Source: Microbacterium sp. BH-3-3-3
GTDB taxonomy: Bacteria > Actinomycetota > Actinomycetes > Actinomycetales > Microbacteriaceae
Reading direction: 5' to 3'
Assembly (NCBI RefSeq): GCF_007679045.1
Contig: NZ_VEFS01000006.1
Span: forward strand, 62,001 to 126,000
DNA: 64,000 nt
Under the pieces are notes generated by a model. It ran no database searches. It saw nothing but the letters and a program-made list of their open reading frames with translations, and was not told the origin of the DNA. Every line of letters starts with the position of its first letter. Position 1 is the first letter of the stretch. A program made the translations under genes and the position numbers. Of the stretch, positions 1-9,014 are shown piece by piece.

Positions 1-378
1 TTGATCCTCTCGAGCGCGCCGTCGGCGAAGGCCGGGGCCGCGAGCGCCGTGTCCGAGACCGCCTACGAGGTGGGCGCCGTGCTCGGAACGGCGGTGCTCG
101 GCGGCATCCTGGCCGCGTTCTACCGGGCGCAGCTGGTGCTGCCCGCCGGCCTGCCGGATGCCGCGGCCCAGGCCGCGCGCGAGACCCTCGCGGGCGCCGT
201 CGCCGTGTCGAACACGCTCGACGATCCGACGCTGGCCGAGGCCCTCCGCACCGCCGCCGCGCACGCCTTCGACTCCGGTGTGGTCGTCACCGCCCTCATC
301 GGTGCCGGGCTCATCGTCGTGGCCGGCGTGATCGCTGCCACTACCCTGGGAGGATCCCGCAGCACGTCGAAGCAATGA
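1..378 (+). CDS. MFS transporter, DHA2 (EmrB/QacA) type, C-terminal part
   Basis: This is the last 125 codons of a gene that begins before the window, so the apparent TTG at base 1 is probably internal. Two hydrophobic stretches are visible, around residues 25-43 and 93-114. The stretch before the first, with AGAASAVSETAYEVG, is typical of the last repeat of 14-helix DHA2 drug/proton antiporters. The family exports hydrophobic compounds or antibiotics across the inner membrane using the proton gradient. The substrate cannot be told from this fragment. It ends 24 bases before leuB on the same strand, so some read-through into leuB is possible, but leuB has its own ribosome binding site. Confidence 0.75.
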   Translation: MILSSAPSAKAGAASAVSETAYEVGAVLGTAVLGGILAAFYRAQLVLPAGLPDAAAQAARETLAGAVAVSNTLDDPTLAEALRTAAAHAFDSGVVVTALIGAGLIVVAGVIAATTLGGSRSTSKQ

Positions 379-402
379 CGTGCCCGAGCTCTGAGGAGAG
401 CG

Positions 403-1452
403 ATGTCGCGTGTCGTGAAACTGGCCGTCATCCCCGGTGACGGAATCGGTCCCGAGGTCGTTGCAGAGGCCGTCAAGGTACTCGATGCGGTCACCGCCGC
501 GTCCGACGTCACGTTCGAGAAGACGCCCTTCTCGCTCGGTGCCGGTCGCTACCTTGAGACCGGCGACACGCTCACCGACGACGACCTCTCGGCGATCGCC
601 GGCCACGACGCGATCCTGCTGGGCGCCGTCGGCGGAGTGCCCGGCGACCCGCGCCTGAAAGACGCGAACATCGAACGCGGCCTGCTGCTCAAGCTCCGCT
701 TCGAGCTCGACCACTACGTCAACCTGCGCCCCTCCAAGCTGTACCCCGGCGCCGCCGGGCCGTTGGCAGAGCCCGGCGACATCGACTTCGTCGTCGTGCG
801 CGAAGGCACCGAAGGCCCGTACGTCGGCAACGGCGGTTCGATCCGCCGCGGCACCGCGCACGAGGTCGCCAACGAGACCTCGGTCAACACCGCCTACGGC
901 GTCGAGCGCGTCGTCCGCTACGCCTTCGCCCTCGCGGAGCGCCGTCGCCACAAGCTGACGCTCGTGCACAAGACGAACGTGCTCGTCCACGCGGGCGGCA
1001 TGTGGAAGCGCATCGTCGATGCCGTGGCCCAGGAGTTCCCCGGGGTCGACGTAGACTACCTGCACGTCGACGCGGCAACCATCTTCCTGGTCACGAACCC
1101 GAGCCGCTTCGACGTGATCGTCACCGACAACCTCTTCGGCGACATCCTGACCGACCTGGCCGGCGCCGTCACCGGAGGCATCGGCCTCGCCGCATCGGGC
1201 AACATCAACCCCGACGGCGCTTTCCCCTCGATGTTCGAGCCCGTGCACGGATCGGCGCCCGACATCGCGGGAACCCAGAAGGCCGACCCCGCGGCCGCGA
1301 TCCTCTCCGTCGCCCTCCTGCTCGACCACCTCGGGCTGACCGACGAATCCGCCCGCGTCACCCGCGCGGTCGAAGACGACATCGCGAGCCGCGACGGGGT
1401 CCGCACCACCGCTCAGATCGGCGACGCCATCGCCGAACGCGTCCAGGCGTAA
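403..1452 (+). CDS. leuB: 3-isopropylmalate dehydrogenase
   Basis: LeuB oxidises and decarboxylates 3-isopropylmalate to 2-ketoisocaproate with NAD, the third step of leucine synthesis in the cytoplasm. The 349-residue length is normal. Visible family blocks are PGDGIGPEV at residues 11-19, the KTNVL block in the middle, [14 protein letters not shown] carrying the metal-binding aspartates, and [12 protein letters not shown], which contacts the dinucleotide. The ATG at 403 is preceded by GAGGAGAG. The aminotransferase ilvE follows 54 bases later and would use the product directly, so the two form a likely operon. leuCD are about 23 kb away in a separate unit. Confidence 0.97.
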   Translation: MSRVVKLAVIPGDGIGPEVVAEAVKVLDAVTAASDVTFEKTPFSLGAGRYLETGDTLTDDDLSAIAGHDAILLGAVGGVPGDPRLKDANIERGLLLKLRFELDHYVNLRPSKLYPGAAGPLAEPGDIDFVVVREGTEGPYVGNGGSIRRGTAHEVANETSVNTAYGVERVVRYAFALAERRRHKLTLVHKTNVLVHAGGMWKRIVDAVAQEFPGVDVDYLHVDAATIFLVTNPSRFDVIVTDNLFGDILTDLAGAVTGGIGLAASGNINPDGAFPSMFEPVHGSAPDIAGTQKADPAAAILSVALLLDHLGLTDESARVTRAVEDDIASRDGVRTTAQIGDAIAERVQA

Positions 1453-1506
1453 CCTGGACCGATCGGCGAGCATCGCCTCCGGCACTCGAGAAGCTTTGGA
1501 AAACGA

Positions 1507-2613
1507 ATGACCACCATCGACACCGATCCCGACACCGGACTCGACCCGCTCGAGTTCTCCGTCACTCGCAACCTCGCGGCCAAAAGCACGACCGACCGCG
1601 ACGCGATCCTCGCCAACCCCGGCTTCGGGCAGAGCTTCACCGACCACATGGTCGACATCTGCTGGTCGGTGCGCGGCGGCTGGCACCGCCCGCGCGTCTC
1701 GCCCTACGGCCCCATCTCGCTCGACCCGGCGGCAGCGGTGCTGCACTACGGCCAGGAGATCTTCGAGGGCATCAAGGCCTACCGTCACGCCGACGGCTCG
1801 GTCCACACCTTCCGCCCCGACCAGAACGGCCGCCGCCTTCAGCGCTCCGCCCGTCGCCTGGCGCTCCCGGAGCTGCCGGTTCCGTACTTCCTGCAGTCGC
1901 TGCGCGAGCTCATCGCCGTCGACGGCGCGTGGGTGCCGTCGGGTGACGACCAGAGCCTGTACCTGCGCCCGTTCATGTTCGCGAAAGAGGCGTTCCTCGG
2001 CGTCCGCCCCGCGCACAAGGTCGCCTACTACCTGATCGCCAGCCCCGCCGGCGCCTACTTCAAGGGCGGCGTGCAGCCGGTGTCGATCTGGCTCAGCGAG
2101 GACTACTCCCGCGCCGGCAAGGGCGGTACGGGTGCGGCCAAGACCGGCGGCAACTACGCCGCGAGCCTGCTGCCGCAGTCCGAGGCGTACGAGAACGAGT
2201 GCGACCAGGTCGTCTTCCTCGACCAGGACCGCAACGTCGAAGAGCTCGGCGGCATGAACGTCGTGTTCGTCTACAAAGACGGCACGATCGTCACCCCGCA
2301 GTCCGACTCGATCCTCGAGGGCATCACGCGCGACTCGCTCCTGCAGCTCGCCCGCGACCGTGGCCACCACGTCGAAGGACGCAACGTCTCGCTCGACGAG
2401 TGGCGCCAGGGCGTGGCATCCGGAGACATCGTCGAGGTGTTCGCGTGCGGCACCGCCGCGGTCGTCACCCCGATCGGCGTGCTCAAGGGCCGCGACTTCA
2501 TCGACGAGCAGCCCTCGGGCACCCTCGCCCTCGAACTGCGCGAAGAGCTCACGAACATCCAGTACGGCCGCGCCGAAGACAAGCACGGCTGGCTGTACCG
2601 ACTCGACGCCTGA
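1507..2613 (+). CDS. ilvE: Branched-chain amino acid aminotransferase
   Basis: IlvE is a PLP enzyme of fold type IV that carries out the last transamination to leucine, isoleucine and valine with glutamate as amino donor. The 368-residue length matches the longer actinobacterial and eukaryotic-like form. The block GAAKTGGNYAASL, near residue 205, contains the lysine expected to bind PLP, and ELGGMNVVFVYKDG is the conserved strand that contacts the cofactor. Upstream of the ATG there is only a weak purine run (TTTGGAAA). It lies downstream of leuB on the same strand and is followed by a GC-rich hairpin at 2627-2661. Confidence 0.96.
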   Translation: MTTIDTDPDTGLDPLEFSVTRNLAAKSTTDRDAILANPGFGQSFTDHMVDICWSVRGGWHRPRVSPYGPISLDPAAAVLHYGQEIFEGIKAYRHADGSVHTFRPDQNGRRLQRSARRLALPELPVPYFLQSLRELIAVDGAWVPSGDDQSLYLRPFMFAKEAFLGVRPAHKVAYYLIASPAGAYFKGGVQPVSIWLSEDYSRAGKGGTGAAKTGGNYAASLLPQSEAYENECDQVVFLDQDRNVEELGGMNVVFVYKDGTIVTPQSDSILEGITRDSLLQLARDRGHHVEGRNVSLDEWRQGVASGDIVEVFACGTAAVVTPIGVLKGRDFIDEQPSGTLALELREELTNIQYGRAEDKHGWLYRLDA

Positions 2614-2626
2614 CTCGCTTCGTCTC

Positions 2627-2661
2627 ACGGAGGGGTTCCCGGATGCCGGGGGCCCCTCCGT
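2627..2661 (+). terminator. Terminator-like hairpin after ilvE
   Basis: ACGGAGGGG at 2627-2635 pairs perfectly with CCCCTCCGT at 2653-2661. A smaller CCCGG/CCGGG stem lies in the loop. There is no long T-tract, which is common for actinobacterial terminators. It begins 13 bases after the ilvE stop codon. Confidence 0.65.
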
Positions 2662-2673
2662 CGTTCGTGCGGG

Positions 2674-2836
2674 GGCTTCGACGGGCTCAGCCACCCCTAC
2701 CGCCGCGGGGCCGGGGGAAGGCGAGGTCCCCGAGCCTGTCGAAGGGGGTCCCTGAGCCTGTCGAAGGGGGTCCCCGAGCCTGTCGAAGGGGGTCCCTGAG
2801 CCTGTCGAAGGGGGTCCCTGAGCCTGTCGAAGGGCC
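2674..2836. repeat. Five tandem 22-bp repeats plus one inverted copy (dispersed actinobacterial repeat family)
   Basis: Five consecutive 22-bp units run from 2727 to 2836 (2727, 2749, 2771, 2793, 2815), each built on the core GAGCCTGTCGAAG. The third to sixth bases alternate between CCCG and CCTG types, and the last unit diverges at its end. An inverted copy of the core (GGCTTCGACGGGCTCAG) sits at 2674-2690. The same core forms the second repeat block near 21.7 kb. The block lies between the ilvE terminator and the promoter of the next gene, so it is intergenic. Any function is unknown. Confidence 0.9.
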
Positions 2837-2865
2837 GGACCCTCACCGGTGTCGGAGGCCGCGGA

Positions 2866-2871
2866 TAGGCT
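2866..2871 (+). promoter_or_regulatory. -10 element TAGGCT, leaderless start for the FAH-family gene
   Basis: TAGGCT is followed by six bases (GGCACG) and then the GTG start codon at 2878. Transcription beginning at or next to the GTG would give a leaderless mRNA. No convincing -35 box is seen. Confidence 0.65.
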
Positions 2872-2877
2872 GGCACG

Positions 2878-3645
2878 GTGAAGATCGCTCGTTTCAGCCA
2901 CCAGGACGCCCTCCGCTACGGCATCGTCGACGACGACCACCTCGTCGTGCTCGAAGGCGACCCCATGTTCGCCGGCTTCGGCACCACGGGGGAGCGCATC
3001 CCCCTGTCCGAGGTCGCCCTGCTCGCGCCGGTCATCCCGCGCTCGAAGGTCGTCTGCATCGGCAAGAACTACCACGACCACGCCGCCGAGATGGGCGGAG
3101 AGGCTCCCGCCGAGCCGCTGATGTTCCTCAAGCCCAACACCTCGGTCATCGGTCCGAACGACCAGATCGTGCGCCCGACGAAGCTCAGCTCGCGCACCGA
3201 CTACGAGGGCGAGCTGGCCGTCGTCATCGGTCGCATCGCCAAGAACGTCCCCGCCGAGCGCGCGGGTGAGTACATCTTCGGTTACACCGTCGCCAACGAC
3301 GTCACCGCTCGCGACCTGCAGGCCACCGACGGCCAGTGGTCGCGTGCGAAGGGCTTCGACACGTTCTGCCCCGTCGGCCCGGTGATCGAGACCGACCTCG
3401 ATCTGAAGACCGCGTCCATCACGACGCGCGTCAACGGCGAGGTGCGTCAGCAGGGTCCCGTGTCCGACATGATCCACGACATCCCGGCGCTCATCGCGTA
3501 CGCCAGCGCCGTGTTCACCCTCCTCCCGGGCGATCTGATCCTCACCGGAACGCCGGCGGGCATCGGCTCGTTCGACGCCGGCGACGTCGTCGAGGTCGAG
3601 ATCGACGGCATCGGGGTGCTGCGCAACACCGCGCGCGATGCCTGA
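2878..3645 (+). CDS. Fumarylacetoacetate hydrolase family protein
   Basis: This 255-residue protein has the FAH catalytic fold. Members cleave or decarboxylate beta-diketo or 2-oxo acids in aromatic compound breakdown, or act as oxaloacetate decarboxylases. Visible landmarks are the GKNYHDHAAEMG block near residue 62, the metal-binding YEGELAVVIGR block near residue 104, and NDVTARDLQ near residue 140. The C-terminal ILTGTPAGIG block is also typical. The GTG start is chosen because the -10 hexamer TAGGCT lies exactly six bases upstream. The stop overlaps the start of the following MFS gene by eight bases, so the two are translated together. The exact substrate is not known. Confidence 0.9.
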   Translation: MKIARFSHQDALRYGIVDDDHLVVLEGDPMFAGFGTTGERIPLSEVALLAPVIPRSKVVCIGKNYHDHAAEMGGEAPAEPLMFLKPNTSVIGPNDQIVRPTKLSSRTDYEGELAVVIGRIAKNVPAERAGEYIFGYTVANDVTARDLQATDGQWSRAKGFDTFCPVGPVIETDLDLKTASITTRVNGEVRQQGPVSDMIHDIPALIAYASAVFTLLPGDLILTGTPAGIGSFDAGDVVEVEIDGIGVLRNTARDA

Positions 3646-4894
3646 CACCGCCGCACCCGCGGGCATCGACCTCGCCGCCGCCCAGCGCCGCACGGTGCGG
3701 GTGCTCGCGGCGGGGCAGGTGCTCACGGGTGTCGCGTTCGGGGCGACACTGTCGCTCGGAGCGCTGCTCGCGGCCGACCTGTCGGGGCAGGAGGCGCTCT
3801 CGGGCTTCGCCACGGCATCCGTCACCCTCGGCGCGGCGCTCACCGCGATCCCGCTCGCGCGACTTGCGGGCCGTCGCGGACGCCGCCTGGCGCTGACGAC
3901 GGGCAACGTCGCGGCTCTCATCGGCATCACCGTGGTGATCGCCGCGGCAGCGCTGCGCCTCTTCCCGTTGCTGCTCGTGGGCATCGCCCTCATCGGCGCG
4001 GGCAACGCGGCGACCCTGCAGTCGCGGTTCGCCGCCACCGATCTGTCCACGAGCACGCGCCGCGGGCGCGATCTGGCGACCGTGGTCTGGGCCACGACCG
4101 TGGGCGGGGTGGTCGGGCCGCTGCTGCTGGCTCCCGGCGAGCTCATCGGCGCAAGCGTCGGCATGCCGCCGCTCACCGGGGCGTACCTGTTCTCGTTCGC
4201 CGCGCAGGTCTGCGCGTTCGCGCTGTACGTGCTCGTGCTGCGCCCCGACCCGCTCCTGCTCGCCCAACGCCTCGACCGCGAGCGGACGGCATCCGCCCTC
4301 GCTCCCACCCCCGAAATCGATCGCCCGCGCACCGCGCGCTTCGCGATGCTCGCGGTGGCTGCCTCGCACGTGACGATGGCCTCGGTGATGGCGATGACTC
4401 CGGTGCACCTCTCGCACATCGTCGCCCCGGATGCCGTGACCCTCGCTGTCGGCGTCACCATCGCCCTGCACGTGTTCGGCATGTACGGTCTGTCCCCGGT
4501 CTTCGGCGTGCTCGCCGACCGGTGGGGACGCATCGCCGTGATCGTGCTGGGACAGGTGCTGCTGGCCGCCTCCCTCGCCGTCGCATCGACCTTCTCCGAG
4601 AGTCAGGCGGGCGTGCTCGTCGCTCTCGTGCTGCTCGGGCTGGGGTGGAGCGCCGCGACAGTGGCGGGTTCCGCGCTGCTGACCGAGGCGACGCCGCTCG
4701 CCCTGCGTCCTCGACGTCAGGGGCGCAGCGACACCCTCATGACCGCCTGCGCGGCGGTCGGCTCGGTGGTGGCCGGAGTCATCCTCGGCCTCGTCGGGTA
4801 CGGCGGGCTCGCGCTGTGGGCGTTCGTGCCCGTCGCGCTCGTGTGCGTCGGTGCCGTGGTCGTGGGAGCCCGTCGGTCCTCACCCGCCGCGTGA
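3638..4894 (+). CDS. MFS transporter
   Basis: A 418-residue membrane protein with about twelve hydrophobic segments and a glycine-rich loop (ARLAGRRGRRLAL, residues 69-81) that matches the MFS motif A between helices 2 and 3. A second such loop (VLADRWGRIAV) falls after helix 8, as expected for an internal duplication. MFS proteins move small solutes across the inner membrane; nothing here fixes substrate or direction. The ATG lies inside the end of the FAH-family gene (8-base overlap), so the pair is an operon and the transporter may move a substrate or product of that enzyme. It is followed by the convergent aminotransferase gene after 20 bases. Confidence 0.88.
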   Translation: MPDTAAPAGIDLAAAQRRTVRVLAAGQVLTGVAFGATLSLGALLAADLSGQEALSGFATASVTLGAALTAIPLARLAGRRGRRLALTTGNVAALIGITVVIAAAALRLFPLLLVGIALIGAGNAATLQSRFAATDLSTSTRRGRDLATVVWATTVGGVVGPLLLAPGELIGASVGMPPLTGAYLFSFAAQVCAFALYVLVLRPDPLLLAQRLDRERTASALAPTPEIDRPRTARFAMLAVAASHVTMASVMAMTPVHLSHIVAPDAVTLAVGVTIALHVFGMYGLSPVFGVLADRWGRIAVIVLGQVLLAASLAVASTFSESQAGVLVALVLLGLGWSAATVAGSALLTEATPLALRPRRQGRSDTLMTACAAVGSVVAGVILGLVGYGGLALWAFVPVALVCVGAVVVGARRSSPAA

Positions 4895-4914
4895 GTCGCT
4901 ACGAAACGCGCGGC

Positions 4915-6003
4915 TCAGATCGCATAGACCAGACCGTCGAAGGCCGAGAGGTCTGAGGCCCCGCGCACGCCGAGGGCGTGCAGGGCGCGGTCGACGTCGA
5001 GCTCGTCGTTGAAGACGTGGAACGCCACGCGAGCACGGCCCGCGCGCCCCGACGCCGTGATGCCGTGCGCCGTCAGCTGCGCGAGCGCCTCGCCGGTGGC
5101 ATCCGGCCACGTGACGATCGCCGACGGGCGCTCGGGCTGCGCGAGCCCCAGGCCGTCACGGAAGCGCGCCGCCAGACCCGTCGTGTGCACGTACGCGGCG
5201 GTGATGTCGGCATCGGCGAACAGCGCCAGCGCGGGCGCCGCGCCCACGAACGCCTGCCACGCGGGCGAGACGTCGAAGCGGCGGGCATCGGGAGCCAGCA
5301 CGTCACCCGTTCCGTAGCACGACGACCACGGGTCGTCGCCGGAGTACCAGCCGGCCTGCACGGGGCGGATCTCGCTCGCGAACGCGGGGGAGAGGGTGAG
5401 GAACGCCACTCCGCGCGGGCAGCACAACCACTTGTAGGCGTGGCAGACGGTCGCGTCGAACATGGTCGCGTCGACGGGGAGCCAGCCGGCCGCCTGCGTG
5501 AGGTCGCACAGGGTGCGCGCGCCGGCACGGGCGGCAGCGGCGGCGATGCCCGCGGCATCTGCAACCTCTCCCGTCGCCGACTGCACGAGCGAGAACGCCA
5601 CGAGCCACGTGTCGGGCGAGACGGCGTCGGCCAGTCGGTCGAGGGGAGCCGTGCGCAGACGCACTCCGCGGCCCGCGTGGGCGAAGGGCGCGACGAGCGA
5701 GGCGAAGTCGCCCTCGGCGCACAGCACCTCGGCGCCGTCGGGCACCGAGGCGGCGATCAGCGAGACCAGCACCGAAGTCTGCGAGCCGATCGCGACGTCT
5801 CGCACGGGGGTGCAGACCAGGCGGGCGTACGCGGCCCGGGCGTCTTCGACGGCGAGCGAGGCACCGACGACGTCGGGGCGACCGGATGCCGCGGACTCGA
5901 GGTCTGCGCGCACGGCCGACACCGTGGCGCGCGTCGGCAGACCGAGGGTGCAGGCCGCGAGGTAGTCGCGGCCGCCGGCGAAGTGCGAGGCGAGGCTGCT
6001 CAT
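4915..6003 (-). CDS. Class V aminotransferase / cysteine-desulfurase-like PLP enzyme
   Basis: A 362-residue PLP enzyme of fold type I. The block CHAYKWLCCPRG carries the lysine expected to hold PLP, and CDLTQAAGW upstream supplies the aspartate that contacts the pyridine ring. Class V members include serine-pyruvate aminotransferases, kynureninase-like enzymes and desulfurases; the reaction here is not evident. The ATG at 6003 is chosen over an upstream in-frame start because the family begins near there and the upstream codons run into the operator. It is divergent from a LysR regulator, so that regulator is the likely controller. Confidence 0.85.
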   Translation of the reverse strand: MSSLASHFAGGRDYLAACTLGLPTRATVSAVRADLESAASGRPDVVGASLAVEDARAAYARLVCTPVRDVAIGSQTSVLVSLIAASVPDGAEVLCAEGDFASLVAPFAHAGRGVRLRTAPLDRLADAVSPDTWLVAFSLVQSATGEVADAAGIAAAAARAGARTLCDLTQAAGWLPVDATMFDATVCHAYKWLCCPRGVAFLTLSPAFASEIRPVQAGWYSGDDPWSSCYGTGDVLAPDARRFDVSPAWQAFVGAAPALALFADADITAAYVHTTGLAARFRDGLGLAQPERPSAIVTWPDATGEALAQLTAHGITASGRAGRARVAFHVFNDELDVDRALHALGVRGASDLSAFDGLVYAI

Positions 6004-6047
6004 GGATCCAGGATCCCGTCGCGCCTGACATTGCACTAGAGCAGGTG

Positions 6048-6077
6048 TTGCATGGGACCCATGCAGTCTGCTTATGT
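6048..6077 (+). promoter_or_regulatory. Promoter of the LysR gene (leaderless)
   Basis: TTGCAT at 6048-6053 and TTATGT at 6072-6077 are 18 bases apart, and the -10 is followed by six bases and the ATG at 6084. The -35 overlaps the left arm of the palindrome at 6049-6065, which fits autorepression. Confidence 0.5.
6049..6065. promoter_or_regulatory. Operator-like palindrome between aminotransferase and LysR genes
   Basis: TGCATGGG at 6049-6056 and CCCATGCA at 6058-6065 form a perfect 8-bp inverted repeat around one base. It lies in the 80-base gap between divergent genes. LysR proteins usually bind such interrupted dyads next to their own gene. Confidence 0.6.
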
Positions 6078-6083
6078 ATCCGC

Positions 6084-7046
6084 ATGGCCGACATCGACGA
6101 CCCGCTCGACGCCCACGGACTGAGGGTCGTCAAGGCGATCGCCGACACCGGCTCGATCACGTCCGCCGCGCGCGCCCTCGGGTACAGCCAACCCGCCGTC
6201 AGCCAGCAGCTGCGCCGCCTCGAGCGCCGCGCCGGTCTGCCCATCGTCGAGCGCGTGGGCCGGGGCGTTCGTCTCACGGAGGCCGGCCAGGTGCTCGCCC
6301 GACACGCGGCGACCGTCACCACCGCTCTCGACGCCGCCGCCGGCGACCTCGCCGAGCTGCGCGGGCTGCGCGCGGGACGCGTGCGCATCGCCGCGTTCCC
6401 GTCGGCGTCGTCGATCGTCGTGCCGCGCGTGATCGCCGCGGTCACCGCACGTCGCCCGGGAGTCTCGATCAGCTTCGTCGAGGCGGAGCCGCCCGAGGCG
6501 ATCGCCGCCGTGCGCGAAGACCGCGCCGACATCGCCCTCACCTACAGCTACCCCGGGGATCGACGCGAACACCTCGAGTCCGCGGCATCCGGTCTCTCGT
6601 CCCGGGTCATCGGCGACGACGACACGGTCGTGGTCGTCCCCACGGGGCACCCCGCGGCCGCTCACGACCCGATCGATCTGTCGCAGCTGGCGGGGGAGCG
6701 GTGGATCGCCGGGTGTCCCCAGTGCCGCGGGCACCTGCTCGAGGCGTGCGGTCGGGCCGGATTCACGCCCGACATCGCGTTCGAGACCGACAACTTCATC
6801 GCCGTGGAGAACCTCGTCGCACAGGGGGTGGGCATGGCGATCCTTCCGCGCATGGCCGTCGTCTCGCTGCCGATGCTCTCGGGCATCGCGGCGCCGCGCC
6901 TGCCGAGTGCGGAGGCCCGAACGCTCCACGTCGTCACTGCTCGCGGCGCTGAGCACGTGCCCGCGGTGGGGGCGGCTCTCGAGGTCGTCGGCGAGGTGCT
7001 GGCCCGCCATCTCGACTCCACGGGCATGGGTACCGCCCGCCGGTAG
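6084..7046 (+). CDS. LysR family transcriptional regulator
   Basis: A 320-residue protein with the LysR winged helix-turn-helix at residues 8-66; [25 protein letters not shown] is clearly readable across the recognition helix. A periplasmic-binding-protein-like effector domain follows. A CPQCRG motif sits inside the effector domain at about residue 212, and a third cysteine follows in LLEACG, which is unusual and might allow redox or metal sensing. The ATG at 6084 is preceded by a -10-like TTATGT exactly six bases upstream. The divergent class V aminotransferase is the likely target. The next gene, gltX, has its own promoter overlapping this stop codon. Confidence 0.93.
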   Translation: MADIDDPLDAHGLRVVKAIADTGSITSAARALGYSQPAVSQQLRRLERRAGLPIVERVGRGVRLTEAGQVLARHAATVTTALDAAAGDLAELRGLRAGRVRIAAFPSASSIVVPRVIAAVTARRPGVSISFVEAEPPEAIAAVREDRADIALTYSYPGDRREHLESAASGLSSRVIGDDDTVVVVPTGHPAAAHDPIDLSQLAGERWIAGCPQCRGHLLEACGRAGFTPDIAFETDNFIAVENLVAQGVGMAILPRMAVVSLPMLSGIAAPRLPSAEARTLHVVTARGAEHVPAVGAALEVVGEVLARHLDSTGMGTARR

Positions 7047-7049
7047 GAT
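7044..7049 (+). promoter_or_regulatory. -10 element TAGGAT, leaderless start for gltX
   Basis: TAGGAT shares its first three bases with the LysR stop codon and lies seven bases before the gltX ATG at 7057. This decides the gltX start against a longer reading frame. Confidence 0.65.
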
Positions 7050-7056
7050 CGAGGGG

Positions 7057-8571
7057 ATGTCTGCCACGCCCGATCCCCGCACCACGACCGCCACCGGCGC
7101 CGACGTTCGCGTTCGGTTCTGCCCCTCACCCACGGGGCTGCCGCACGTCGGTCTCATCCGCACCGTCCTGTTCAACTGGGCCTACGCCCGGCACAACGGC
7201 GGCAAGCTCGTCTTCCGCATCGAAGACACCGACGCCGCGCGCGACAGCGAGGAGAGCTACCAGCAGCTCCTCGAGGCGCTGCGGTGGATGAACATCGACT
7301 GGGACGAGGGTGTCGAGGTCGGAGGCCCGCACGCCCCCTACCGCCAGTCGCAGCGCCACGAGATCTACCGCGAGGTGCTCGACAAGCTCATCGCCGCGGG
7401 TGCCGTGTACGAGAGCTACTCGACCGCCGAAGAGATCGACGCGCGCAACGAGGCGAACGGCCGGGCGAAGCAGCTCGGCTACGACAACTTCGACCGCGAC
7501 CTCACCGACGAGCAGAAGGCCGCCTTCCGCGCCGAGGGGCGCGAGCCCGCGTGGCGCGTGCGCGTGCCCGACGAAGACCTCACCTTCGTCGACCTCATCC
7601 GCGGCGAGGTCACTTTCCCGGCCGGGTCGTTCCCCGACTTCGTGATCGTTCGTGCCGGCGGCATCCCGCTGTACACCTTCGTGAACCCCGTCGACGACGC
7701 GCTCATGGGCATTACCCACGTCATCCGCGGCGAAGACCTCATGCCCTCCACCGCTCGTCAGCTCGCGCTTCACCGGGCGCTGCTCGACGCCGGGGTCACC
7801 GACTTCCTGCCGCGCTTCGGCCACATGCCGCTCGTGCTGGGCGAGACCGGCAACAAGAAGCTCTCCAAGCGCGACCCGCAGGCCGACCTCTTCTTGCAGC
7901 GCGAGAAGGGCTTCATCCACGAGGGTCTGCTCAACTACCTCTCGCTGCTCGGCTGGTCGCTCGCGAGCGACCGCGACGTGTTCTCGCTCGACGAGATGAT
8001 CGCCGCCTTCGACATCGCCGATGTGAACCCCAACCCGGCGCGCTTCGACCAGAAGAAGGCCGAGGCCATCAACGGCGACCACATCCGCATGCTGATTGCC
8101 GATGACTTCGCCGCCCGCATCGTGCCCTACCTCGCGGGGGCGGGCTTCATCGCGGAGCAGCCCAGCGAGGAGCACCGCGCGATCATCGCTCAGGCGGCGC
8201 CGCTCGTGCAGGAGCGCGTGCAGCTGCTGGGCGAGGTCCCCGGCATGCTCGGGTTCCTCTTCGTGTCGGAGGTCGACTACGCCGACGACGCGATGAAGGG
8301 GCTCCCCGCCAACGCGGGTGAGGTGCTCGTGGCATCCGTCGGCGCTCTCGAGCTCGTGCCCGACGGCGAGTTCACCGCTGCAGCCGTGCAGGAGGCCCTG
8401 TCGAAAGCCCTCGTGGAGGAGCTCGGCCTGAAGCCCCGCGTCGCGTACGGTCCGCCGCGCGTCGCCCTGACCGGTCGCCGCATCTCGCCGCCGCTGTTCG
8501 AATCGATGGAACTGCTCGGCAAGACCGAGACGCTCCGCCGCCTCGGCGCCCTCGTGACGCACCTGGGCTGA
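7057..8571 (+). CDS. gltX: Glutamate--tRNA ligase
   Basis: GltX charges tRNA-Glu with glutamate in the cytoplasm. The 504-residue length is normal. The class I signatures are both present: [11 protein letters not shown] at residues 23-33 (HIGH region) and KKLSKR at about residues 268-273 (KMSKS region). The C-terminal third is the anticodon-binding cage. Because actinobacteria usually lack GlnRS, this enzyme may be non-discriminating and also load tRNA-Gln for later amidation; that is family knowledge, not seen here. A tRNA-Gln gene follows about 240 bases downstream. A perfect 13-bp hairpin ends the transcript. Confidence 0.97.
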   Translation: MSATPDPRTTTATGADVRVRFCPSPTGLPHVGLIRTVLFNWAYARHNGGKLVFRIEDTDAARDSEESYQQLLEALRWMNIDWDEGVEVGGPHAPYRQSQRHEIYREVLDKLIAAGAVYESYSTAEEIDARNEANGRAKQLGYDNFDRDLTDEQKAAFRAEGREPAWRVRVPDEDLTFVDLIRGEVTFPAGSFPDFVIVRAGGIPLYTFVNPVDDALMGITHVIRGEDLMPSTARQLALHRALLDAGVTDFLPRFGHMPLVLGETGNKKLSKRDPQADLFLQREKGFIHEGLLNYLSLLGWSLASDRDVFSLDEMIAAFDIADVNPNPARFDQKKAEAINGDHIRMLIADDFAARIVPYLAGAGFIAEQPSEEHRAIIAQAAPLVQERVQLLGEVPGMLGFLFVSEVDYADDAMKGLPANAGEVLVASVGALELVPDGEFTAAAVQEALSKALVEELGLKPRVAYGPPRVALTGRRISPPLFESMELLGKTETLRRLGALVTHLG

Positions 8572-8581
8572 GACGCTCCGA

Positions 8582-8613
8582 CGATCCCCGCGACTCTCCG
8601 GTCGCGGGGATCG
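8582..8613 (+). terminator. Terminator hairpin after gltX
   Basis: CGATCCCCGCGAC at 8582-8594 pairs perfectly with GTCGCGGGGATCG at 8601-8613 around a six-base loop, eleven bases after the gltX stop. Bases 8614-8747 beyond it hold nothing I can identify. Confidence 0.8.
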
Positions 8614-8747
8614 CGCGTTCCGGCGCAGGGGAGCGGAACGCGGGAATTGCGACGCGAATCGGGGATCCGCGCGCGATTCTGCGATAGTGGCGTCCGGGCG
8701 ACGCGCCGCCCAGGACGCGCCCGGGACGCGCGGGGCGGGGCCCCGGT

Positions 8748-8776
8748 TTGGTGCATCGCTCCGCGTCACGTAAGCT
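8748..8776 (+). promoter_or_regulatory. Promoter of tRNA-Gln
   Basis: TTGGTG at 8748-8753 and TAAGCT at 8771-8776 are 17 bases apart. Predicted transcription would begin near 8783, about 27 bases before the mature 5' end. The arrangement resembles the promoter before tRNA-Glu. Confidence 0.55.
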
Positions 8777-8809
8777 TGATCCTCGGCACGAGTTACGGCT
8801 CGAAGCCAT

Positions 8810-8881
8810 TGGGGTATGGTGTAATTGGCAACACGGCGGTTTCTGGTTCCGTTGTTCTTGGTTCGAGTCCAGGTACCCCAG
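8810..8881 (+). tRNA. tRNA-Gln (anticodon CTG)
   Basis: The acceptor arm TGGGGTA/TACCCCA pairs fully, the T arm is CTTGG-TTCGAGT-CCAGG, and the anticodon loop TTCTGGT places CTG at positions 34-36. The stem has a T-T apposition next to the loop (31/39). The discriminator base is G at 8881 and CCA is not encoded. It lies downstream of gltX and upstream of a clear terminator. Confidence 0.93.
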
Positions 8882-8888
8882 CTTCACG

Positions 8889-8923
8889 AAAAGGCCCGGT
8901 GATCGCAGAGATCCCGGGCCTTT
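8889..8923 (+). terminator. Terminator after tRNA-Gln
   Basis: AAAGGCCCGG at 8890-8899 pairs with CCGGGCCTTT at 8914-8923; the stem ends in T residues, as in intrinsic terminators. Confidence 0.85.
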
Positions 8924-9014
8924 CGCGTATCCGCCGACGGCGCTCAGCCGTGAACCCGCTATGACGCTGCCGGTCGGTCATGGTCGTCGACGGAGACAGG
9001 GGCACAATGTCGGC

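Noticed and set aside
1002..1946. Arginine-rich 314-codon frame overlapping leuB and ilvE
   Set aside because: It is an out-of-frame shadow of two clear genes, with extreme Arg/Pro composition typical of misread GC-rich sequence.
2727..2836. CRISPR array
   Set aside because: The 22-bp units are directly adjacent with no spacers and there are no cas genes; they belong to a dispersed intergenic repeat family.
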